Assembly (NCBI GenBank): GCA_903889815.1
Contig: CAISYX010000142.1
Location: forward strand, 1-9,057
Direction of reading: 5' to 3'
Length of the DNA: 9,057 nucleotides
Source of the DNA: an uncultured Gammaproteobacteria bacterium
GTDB taxonomy: Bacteria; Pseudomonadota; Gammaproteobacteria; Pseudomonadales; Pseudohongiellaceae
Shown: positions 1 to 5,095 of the stretch, one piece after another
Numbering within the stretch: position 1 is the first letter of the stretch
Layout: each line of letters begins with the position of its first letter
Program-made: the position numbers and the translations under genes
The notes under the pieces: model-generated
What the model was told of the DNA's origin: nothing
Databases searched by the model: none
Seen by the model: only the letters and a program-made list of their open reading frames with translations

Positions 1-200
1 GACTTCGCCTTGCTCGCCTCCTCTGAATCTTCCCGGGCGACAGTCAATTGCCTGTTGGCGTCACTCAGGGCAAGGTTGGACGCATACAGTTCGCGGCTCC
101 TGGATTCCAGCAGCGCTTCTGCTTCCGCGCGCGCGGCCATCTCGCGCGCCAGCTTGCGCTGCAGCAGCTTGTAGTCGGTTGTTTCGGGGACATCGCCCAT
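1..200 (-). CDS. Sensor histidine kinase, N-terminal fragment (runs off left edge)
   Basis: The minus-strand frame opens at ATG (200-198) and stays open for 66 codons to the window edge. An in-frame TAA lies just upstream, so this is the first possible Met; the ribosome site is weak (AGAGAAAG). The peptide begins MGDVPETTDYKLLQRKLARE. It continues as a highly charged, Ala/Glu/Arg-rich helix with the segment LLESRSRELYASNLAL (about residues 30-45), then ends in EASKAKS. I recognise the LLE.(K/R)SRELY coiled coil from the N-termini of soluble bacterial histidine kinases. The closing EASKAKS is the usual lead-in to the HisKA phospho-acceptor segment (FLAxMSHE), which would start just outside the window. 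No membrane segment or PAS domain is visible before it. It would then be a cytoplasmic kinase that takes its signal from a partner or through the coiled coil. The kinase call rests on this short lead-in only; a GGDEF-type or other signalling protein is the alternative. Confidence 0.6.
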   Translation of the reverse strand, partial: MGDVPETTDYKLLQRKLAREMAARAEAEALLESRSRELYASNLALSDANRQLTVAREDSEEASKAK

Positions 201-343
201 GCCACTTTCTCTGAATCTTCTTTATGTATCGCTGTGTTAGAGCTGGCAGCGGAAGCTCAAGGTTAGCACGTCGATACCACGCTCGTCGTAGAGAATTGCA
301 GGCGGCGAGTCTTCATTATGAGTATTCGCTTGCAAGCAAGGTC

Positions 344-1831
344 CTACACAAGGCGGCGCTGCAGATTCTTCAGCTGCATGCCCATCCGCGGATTCTTCGC
401 CAGCACCGCTTCGTGCCTGCGCAGATAGGCCCAGTAGTGCGCGGTGAACGGACAGGCATCCGGCCCCGCGTCCAGGGCCGGGTCAAAGCGGCACCCCTTG
501 CAGTGATTGCTCATGCGATCGATGTATTTGCCACTGGCGATATAAGGCTTGCTCGCCATTACCCCGCCGTCGGCATACTGGCTCATGCCCAGCGTGTTGG
601 GCAGTTCCACCCACTCCACGGCATCGACATACACCGCCAGATACCACTCATGCAGCTGCTGCGGGCTGACACCTGTCAGCAGAGCATAGAGACCAGTGAC
701 CATAAGACGCTGGATATGATGCGCATAGCCATGCTGCAGCGTCTGCGTGATGGCGTCGCGCAGACAGGCCATCTCGGTGTCGCCCGTCCAGTAGAAGTCA
801 GGCAGTGGCGCGTGGGCAGCCATGGCATTGCGCTGCAGGTAATCGGGCATCTGCGTCCAGTAGATGCCGCGCACGAATTCGCGCCAGCCAAGAATCTGCC
901 GGATGAATCCTTCCACTGCCTCCAGCGGCGCGCTGCCGTCGCGGTAAGCGGCCTCGGCAGCGGCGACCACTTCCCGCGGGTTCAGCAGTTTCAGATTCAA
1001 TGCGCAGGACACATGGGAGTGGTAAAGCCACACCTCTCCCTCCCACATCGCGTCCTGATACTGCCCGAATTGCGGCAGGCGCTGCGCGATGAATTCCTGC
1101 AGCACCTGCAAGGCCTGCGGGCGGGTGACAGGCCACCCGAAGCTGGCGACGCTGCCAGGGTGCGTTGCGAACCGCACGTTCACCAAGGCGATGACTTCCT
1201 GAGTGATGGTGTCCGGCGCAAAGCGCGTTGGCGGCGGCACCGCCACTGGCCCCTGCCTGCCAAAACTGCCCCGGTTCTCCGCGTCGAAGTTCCACTGCCC
1301 GCCCACGGGCTTGCCCTCGTCCATCAAGATACCGGTGCGCTGCCGCAGTTCGCGGTAGAAGAACTCCAGGCGCAGCTGCTTGCGGCCTTCGGCGTGGCGC
1401 GCGAAGTCGCGCACGGTGCTGAAAAAGTGCGTGTCATCGCGGACATCCAGCGGGAGCTGGTGGTCCCGGGCCACGCTGCGCAGGGACTGCAGCACCCGCC
1501 AGTCCCCCGGCGCGGTCATCACCAGCGCGCACGGTGTCACCTGCCGCAGTGTCCGGGCAATTTCGCCCGCCAGAGTGCCGGTATTGTCTGCATCGTCCAG
1601 CCTGCTGTAGAACACAGGATAGCCGCACGCCCGCAGATGGTCGGCAAAGTGGCGCATGGCGCTGAGAAACACGGTGGTGCGCTGCTTGGCTGACCACACA
1701 TGGGTAGATTCCTCAGCCACTTCCGCCATCCAGATGGCGTCTCGCTGCGGATCAAAGTCCTGCAGTGCCGAGGCGAGCTCATCCAGTTGGTCGCCCAGAA
1801 TCAGCACGAGGTGACGCAAGGGCTGAGTCAT
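344..1831 (-). CDS. Cryptochrome/photolyase, FeS-BCP (PhrB/CryB) type
   Basis: This 495-residue protein belongs to the deoxyribodipyrimidine photolyase-related family (DPRP/COG3046), the iron-sulfur bacterial cryptochromes and photolyases. It starts MTQPLRHLVLILGDQL, the typical Rossmann-like antenna-domain opening. The FAD-binding helical domain follows, with GWREFVRG (315-322), WTGDTEMAC (348-356), HHIQRLM (371-377) and NTLGMSQYADGG (412-423). Cysteines C356, C444, C447 and C460 have spacings of 88, 3 and 13. As I recall, these are the spacings of the [4Fe-4S] ligands of Agrobacterium PhrB, so the cluster is probably intact. Known relatives are a (6-4) photolyase (PhrB) and a blue-light cryptochrome (CryB); the sequence alone does not separate repair from signalling. 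The start at 1831 is preferred over an in-frame ATG at 1999. It matches the family N-terminus, overlaps the DUF2256 stop as ATGA, and has AAGGA (1841-1845) nine bases upstream. The 56 extra upstream codons only shadow DUF2256. Confidence 0.95.
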   Translation of the reverse strand: MTQPLRHLVLILGDQLDELASALQDFDPQRDAIWMAEVAEESTHVWSAKQRTTVFLSAMRHFADHLRACGYPVFYSRLDDADNTGTLAGEIARTLRQVTPCALVMTAPGDWRVLQSLRSVARDHQLPLDVRDDTHFFSTVRDFARHAEGRKQLRLEFFYRELRQRTGILMDEGKPVGGQWNFDAENRGSFGRQGPVAVPPPTRFAPDTITQEVIALVNVRFATHPGSVASFGWPVTRPQALQVLQEFIAQRLPQFGQYQDAMWEGEVWLYHSHVSCALNLKLLNPREVVAAAEAAYRDGSAPLEAVEGFIRQILGWREFVRGIYWTQMPDYLQRNAMAAHAPLPDFYWTGDTEMACLRDAITQTLQHGYAHHIQRLMVTGLYALLTGVSPQQLHEWYLAVYVDAVEWVELPNTLGMSQYADGGVMASKPYIASGKYIDRMSNHCKGCRFDPALDAGPDACPFTAHYWAYLRRHEAVLAKNPRMGMQLKNLQRRLV

Positions 1832-1989
1832 GCAGATGTTTCCTTGTGGCTGCGGCGGCAGCGCTCGGAGCAGTAGCGGACCTGATCCCAGTTCCTCGCC
1901 CAGGCCTTGCGCCAGCTCATGGGGCGGCTGCAATGCGCACAGGGTTTGCTGGGCAGGGAAAGTTTGTTGCCTTTGAAGGGATTGGTCAT
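1828..1989 (-). CDS. DUF2256 small zinc-ribbon-like protein
   Basis: This 53-residue basic protein has the DUF2256 signature: FKGNKLSLPSKPC near the start, MSWRKAW in the middle and YCSERCRR near the end. Four cysteines (C17, C20, C40, C44) form a CxxC...CxxxC pattern suited to binding one zinc ion. The family is uncharacterised but is well known as a neighbour of cryptochrome/photolyase genes, as here. The TGA stop overlaps the photolyase ATG in an ATGA junction, which suggests translational coupling and joint expression. The start at 1989 is chosen because the family begins a few residues before FKGNKL. The frame is open a further 28 codons upstream, but that stretch has no family resemblance. 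No clear Shine-Dalgarno sequence precedes the ATG. Identification is firm; the function is unknown, and a role in photolyase or cryptochrome action is inferred from linkage only. Confidence 0.88.
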   Translation of the reverse strand: MTNPFKGNKLSLPSKPCAHCSRPMSWRKAWARNWDQVRYCSERCRRSHKETSA

Positions 1990-2156
1990 GGTGCAACAAG
2001 TACGCTGCGGATGGGGCGGCTGGATCCCCAAAAAAACCGGGTCACTGGCACGTAGGCATTGGACCCGCAGCACTGATTGTCAAACTGGCTGTCAGGCGCT
2101 TCGAAGTTGTCCACGTCGAAGCTGACGTTGCCCGGACCTTCCGGCGCGAAGGCCAC
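1986..2156 (-). CDS. Possible small ORF or gene remnant, unrecognised
   Basis: Between the molybdopterin subunit and DUF2256 the minus strand holds an open frame that can start at GTG (2156-2154). It encodes about 56 residues and ends in a TGA that overlaps the DUF2256 ATG (ATGA). The first 40 residues look protein-like and acidic, with a segment reading FDVDNFEAPDSQFDNQCC and an adjacent Cys-Cys pair. The last 16 are less convincing and are read through a T7 run. The frame is also open upstream of the GTG, into the end of the previous gene. The ribosome site is poor: a GGGAG lies only two bases from the GTG. I do not recognise the peptide. It may be a true small gene coupled to DUF2256, the tail of a decayed gene, or chance. 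The terminator proposed at 2030-2067 lies inside it, so at most one of the two readings is likely right. Confidence 0.2.
   Translation of the reverse strand: MAFAPEGPGNVSFDVDNFEAPDSQFDNQCCGSNAYVPVTRFFWGSSRPIRSVLVAP
2030..2067 (-). terminator. Candidate rho-independent terminator of the four-gene cluster
   Basis: On the minus strand a 6-bp GC-rich stem (CGGGTC, 2067-2062, pairing with GACCCG, 2043-2038) is followed one base later by seven T residues (2036-2030). It lies about 110 bp past the stop of the molybdopterin subunit, where transcription from the right would be expected to end. The 18-nt loop is long and no good inner pairing is visible, so it would be a weak terminator. It sits only about 40 bp before the DUF2256 start, leaving little room for a separate promoter. 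Confidence 0.35.
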
Positions 2157-2176
2157 TGCTCCCTTTGATCTGCTCG

Positions 2177-4549
2177 TCAGGACTGGATGGCGTTCAGGGC
2201 CGCCAGCACCCGCTCCCGGCGGAACGGCGCGCGGCGCAGGCGCACACCGGTCGCGTCGAAGATGGCATTGGCCACGGCCGCGATCATCGGCTTGTGGCTG
2301 GTCTCGCCGGCGCCGTAGTGCGGCAGATCGGGCCGCTCAGGATTCGGGTCGCCATTGACGAGCACGATGTCGATGGCCTCGGGGGTGTCGGAGTGGCGCA
2401 TACTGGGATGGCTCGCCCAGTCCACGCTGGTGACCTTCTCCGTATCGAATTGCACCTCTTCCCAGAGCGCACGGCTGAGGCCATGCAGCATGCCGCACTC
2501 GACGGTGTTCCTGAGGCCCACGGGGTTGATCGCCAGCCCGCAGTCATGGGCGCAGACCAGACGGCGCACCCAGACATGGCCCGTCTCGCGCGTGACCTCC
2601 ACCTCGGCGATCACAGCCACCACGGTGTTGTTGCGGTAGGTATAGGCGATGCCCCGGCCGCTCAGAACCGGTCCGCTGGCCGGCGCCCGGGGGGCAGACC
2701 GCTCTTCCCAGCGGCCATGGGCGGCGACTGCCGCGTCCAGCACCGCCAGCGAGCGGGCCCGGCGAAAACTGTCGTCCTCCGGGCTGGCTGCAATCAGTTC
2801 ACGGCGGAACTGCGCCGGGTCACGCCGGGCGGCAACCGCCAGTTCGTCGATGAAGCCTTCGAAGGCGTAGGTGACCTGGGGACCGTCCGGGTCACGCAGA
2901 TTGCCGGTGCGCAGCGGCGTCTCCCACACCAGCGGCAGCGCGAGCACATGGCCAGCCAGACGCAGATGTTCGATGCCGTACAGCACGCTCGGCAGCGCCG
3001 CGCCGCCAGCCGCAGGTCGCGCTGGCCGCCGTCCCATGAGCTGCGCAATCAGCACCGTGTCAGGCTCGTTGTAGCCCACGTGGGCGTAATCCAGCGCACG
3101 CGCCTCATAGTCCAGTGCCGTCAGCCTGCCACCCGCGTCCAGGGCACCGCGCATCCGGAAGGCATAGGCCGGGCCCTTGGTGTCCCAGGCAGTTTCTTCG
3201 TGGCGCATCCACTGCACACGCACCGGGCGGCCCAGGGTGTGGGCCAGATACGCCGCCTCGAAGCCGACATCGTCCGCCGCCGTGCGCCCATAAACCTGGG
3301 GCCCGTCCATGTACACCACACGCACGCGCTCCCGGGGCAGATTCAGGAACTGCGCGACGCCTGTGCGCAGGCTGTAGGTCTTCATGTCGTTGGAGTAGAT
3401 CGTCAGCTGATTGTCCGACGGGTCGGCAAGCGCAAAGGCCGGGCCAATCGCGGTGTGTCCCTGGAACGGCACCTCATAGTCCGCCTCCAGAGTCTGTGCA
3501 GCCGCGGCAAAGGCTGCCGCAGGATCGCCGCTCAGCCGTGGCTCGCGGCTCGACGTCGGCGCAGAAGCGCGCAGATAGTCGAACAGGTCTTCGGAAGCCG
3601 GGAAAGGCGCCTGCGCGGGTGGGGTCCATTCGGCGCGCAATTGCTGCGCCGCCTGGATGGCCTGTTCCTCGCGTTCGCACACCACCGCCAGATAATTGCC
3701 TTCCTGCAACACCCTCACAACGCCGGGAATGCCAGAGACAGACGTCTCATCGACGCTGCGCAGCGTCGCCCCGGCCACTGGCGGCCGGATATTGCGCGCA
3801 TGCAGCATGCCCGGCAGCCGCAGGTCCACAGCCCAGGTCAGCGAACCATCCACCTTGGGCGGAATATCGTCGCGGGGCAGTGACTGCCCGACCACCTGCA
3901 ATTGCTGCACGGGTTTGACCGCGGCGGCGCCAGTGGTGGCATTCACGTTGGCCCCCGTCAGGCTGACGTTGAAGCGACGCCCGCCGACCAGCTCCGCATA
4001 GCTCACGGAACGAGACGGATCGGCAACTGCCAGCACCCTGCCCTCGGCAGCGGTGACCTCAGAGACCGGCAACTGCAGCTGCGCGGCGCCCAGCTCCAGC
4101 AGCACGCGCCGCGCCTCGGCCGCCACGCGGCGCATGGGCCAGCCGTCCGTTTCGATGGCGTCCGAGCCGCCGGAGCCGCCCTGGTCAGGGGTGATGTCGG
4201 TGCTGCCCATAAGCAGGCGCGTCTGCGCGAACGCCATGTCCAGCTCGTCACACATCATTTGCCGGAACGCGGTGCTGGTGCCCTGCCCGCCATCGGTCTT
4301 GCCGACGTAGAAGGTGGCGGTGTTGTCCGGATGAATGACGATCCAGGTGTCGAGCTGCAGAAAGTCCAGATCGGGATAGGGGCCGTCCGCGGCCGCCTGA
4401 GCCAGTGCACGGCCAACGGGCAATGTACTCGCGCCAACGCTGAGCACCAGCGCGCCGGAGGACGCCAGGAAGTGGCGGCGGGACAGTGTCGGGTTCAGAC
4501 GCCGCAGGGCGTCTTCCAGTGCGTGAGGCAACTCAAGAGAGGTCTTCAT
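2177..4549 (-). CDS. Xanthine dehydrogenase-family molybdopterin subunit (IorB-like)
   Basis: This 790-residue protein is the large subunit of a molybdenum hydroxylase of the isoquinoline 1-oxidoreductase/aldehyde dehydrogenase branch. It hydroxylates its substrate (typically an N-heteroaromatic or aldehyde) with water, using the Mo-cytosine dinucleotide cofactor. A Tat signal is clear: SRRHFLA with twin arginines R24-R25, a hydrophobic stretch to about residue 41 and a likely cleavage after ALA (48-50). The enzyme is therefore periplasmic. Recognisable parts are GKTDGGQGTSTAF (83-95), GGSGGSDAIETDGWPMRR (124-141), PKVDGSLTWAVDL (231-243), the FQGHTAIGP region (362-370) and the C-terminal GAGETSHKP (746-754). 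E749 there is the expected catalytic glutamate. The start at 4549 gives the Tat leader directly, overlaps the IorA-like stop (ATGA) and has GGAGG seven bases upstream. The 114 extra in-frame upstream codons only shadow the small subunit. No haem c domain is fused, so the electron acceptor is not visible. Substrate unknown. Confidence 0.93.
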   Translation of the reverse strand: MKTSLELPHALEDALRRLNPTLSRRHFLASSGALVLSVGASTLPVGRALAQAAADGPYPDLDFLQLDTWIVIHPDNTATFYVGKTDGGQGTSTAFRQMMCDELDMAFAQTRLLMGSTDITPDQGGSGGSDAIETDGWPMRRVAAEARRVLLELGAAQLQLPVSEVTAAEGRVLAVADPSRSVSYAELVGGRRFNVSLTGANVNATTGAAAVKPVQQLQVVGQSLPRDDIPPKVDGSLTWAVDLRLPGMLHARNIRPPVAGATLRSVDETSVSGIPGVVRVLQEGNYLAVVCEREEQAIQAAQQLRAEWTPPAQAPFPASEDLFDYLRASAPTSSREPRLSGDPAAAFAAAAQTLEADYEVPFQGHTAIGPAFALADPSDNQLTIYSNDMKTYSLRTGVAQFLNLPRERVRVVYMDGPQVYGRTAADDVGFEAAYLAHTLGRPVRVQWMRHEETAWDTKGPAYAFRMRGALDAGGRLTALDYEARALDYAHVGYNEPDTVLIAQLMGRRPARPAAGGAALPSVLYGIEHLRLAGHVLALPLVWETPLRTGNLRDPDGPQVTYAFEGFIDELAVAARRDPAQFRRELIAASPEDDSFRRARSLAVLDAAVAAHGRWEERSAPRAPASGPVLSGRGIAYTYRNNTVVAVIAEVEVTRETGHVWVRRLVCAHDCGLAINPVGLRNTVECGMLHGLSRALWEEVQFDTEKVTSVDWASHPSMRHSDTPEAIDIVLVNGDPNPERPDLPHYGAGETSHKPMIAAVANAIFDATGVRLRRAPFRRERVLAALNAIQS

Positions 4550-5022
4550 ACGGCAGCCTCCGGCTCGGTGGCACCGACAACGCGCTTGATGGCGGCCTGA
4601 ATGCGGTAATAGGTCATGCAGCGGCACAGTACGCCCTCCATGCCGGCACGAATCTCGGCATCGGTGGGACGGGGGTTGTGATCCAGCAAGGCTTTGGCAG
4701 TAAGAAGCTGGCCGTTCTGACAGTAGCCGCACTGCGGCACCTGTTCGTCGATCCAGGCCTGCTGCAGCGGATGCAGGGCGCCGTTCTGCGCCAGTCCTTC
4801 GAGGGTCGTGATCGCACCGCTGACAGCGGAGACAGGCAGCACGCAGGAACGCACGGCCGCCCCATCGATCAGCACGGTACAGGCCCCGCACTGCCCAAGG
4901 CCGCAGCCGAAGCGCGGCCCGCGCAGCGCCAGATCATTACGCAGTACATACAGGAGCGGGGTGGATGGCTCGACGTCCACCTCACGCACCGCCCCGTTGA
5001 CGTTCAATGCCACTATGCTCAT
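4546..5022 (-). CDS. (2Fe-2S)-binding subunit of molybdenum hydroxylase (IorA-like)
   Basis: This 158-residue protein carries the electrons of the molybdenum hydroxylase encoded just downstream. The N-terminal plant-ferredoxin-like domain holds CGLGQCGAC with C40, C45, C48 and then C60, ligands of one [2Fe-2S] cluster. The C-terminal helical domain holds CGYC (C98, C101) and CRC (C133, C135), ligands of the second cluster. All eight cysteines are present and the length is normal for the family. It has no signal peptide. By analogy with other IorAB-type enzymes it would fold and assemble in the cytoplasm and be carried out by the Tat signal of its partner. The start is the first family-like Met (MSIVALNVNG); the ribosome site is weak, only ACGGGT before the ATG. 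The gene lies 73 bp after the receptor gene and directly behind a 38-bp dyad that could control it. The stop overlaps the next ATG. Confidence 0.95.
   Translation of the reverse strand: MSIVALNVNGAVREVDVEPSTPLLYVLRNDLALRGPRFGCGLGQCGACTVLIDGAAVRSCVLPVSAVSGAITTLEGLAQNGALHPLQQAWIDEQVPQCGYCQNGQLLTAKALLDHNPRPTDAEIRAGMEGVLCRCMTYYRIQAAIKRVVGATEPEAAV
4557..4561 (-). promoter_or_regulatory. Ribosome binding site fixing the IorB-like start
   Basis: On the minus strand GGAGG stands seven bases before the ATG at 4549, inside the last codons of the small subunit. It supports the short start with the Tat leader over the longer open frame. Confidence 0.8.
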
Positions 5023-5028
5023 GGTTTA

Positions 5029-5066
5029 CCCGTATAGACTCAGTATGAACTCTGAGAATATACGGG
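5029..5066. promoter_or_regulatory. 38-bp dyad symmetry upstream of the [2Fe-2S] subunit
   Basis: Two nested inverted repeats share one centre (5047.5). The outer arms are CCCGTATA (5029-5036) and TATACGGG (5059-5066), a perfect 8-bp match. The inner arms are CTCAG (5039-5043) and CTGAG (5052-5056), a perfect 5-bp match. They are separated by symmetrical 2-nt internal gaps, with an 8-nt centre. The dyad ends six bases before the ATG at 5022. As RNA it would form a long hairpin next to the weak ribosome site; as DNA it has the layout of an operator for a dimeric repressor. No T run follows on the minus strand, so it is not a standard terminator. Regulator or mechanism unknown. Confidence 0.6.
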
Positions 5067-5095
5067 CGTTCCACCATCGTCGAGTGTTACAGCAC

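Noticed and set aside
48..266. Plus-strand open frame of 72 codons at the left end
   Set aside because: It lies opposite the kinase-like coiled coil and has no supporting motif.
201..343. Possible short peptide (ending TLSFRCQL) or promoter in the gap before the kinase
   Set aside because: There is no in-frame ATG or ribosome site for the peptide, and no -35/-10 pair with acceptable spacing. The perfect palindrome GCTTGCAAGC (328-337) is short enough to be chance.
224..1693. Plus-strand open frame of 489 codons opposite the photolyase gene
   Set aside because: Its translation is Arg/His/Gln/Ala-rich with no recognisable motif. It is the antisense shadow of a firm family gene, common in GC-rich DNA.
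2165..3883. Plus-strand open frame of 572 codons opposite the molybdopterin subunit
   Set aside because: Same pattern: His/Arg/Gln-rich, no domain, fully opposite a strong coding gene.
4550..4891. N-terminal extension of the molybdopterin subunit by 114 residues
   Set aside because: It overlaps the [2Fe-2S] subunit in another frame and would bury the Tat signal. The internal ATG has a strong ribosome site and ATGA coupling.
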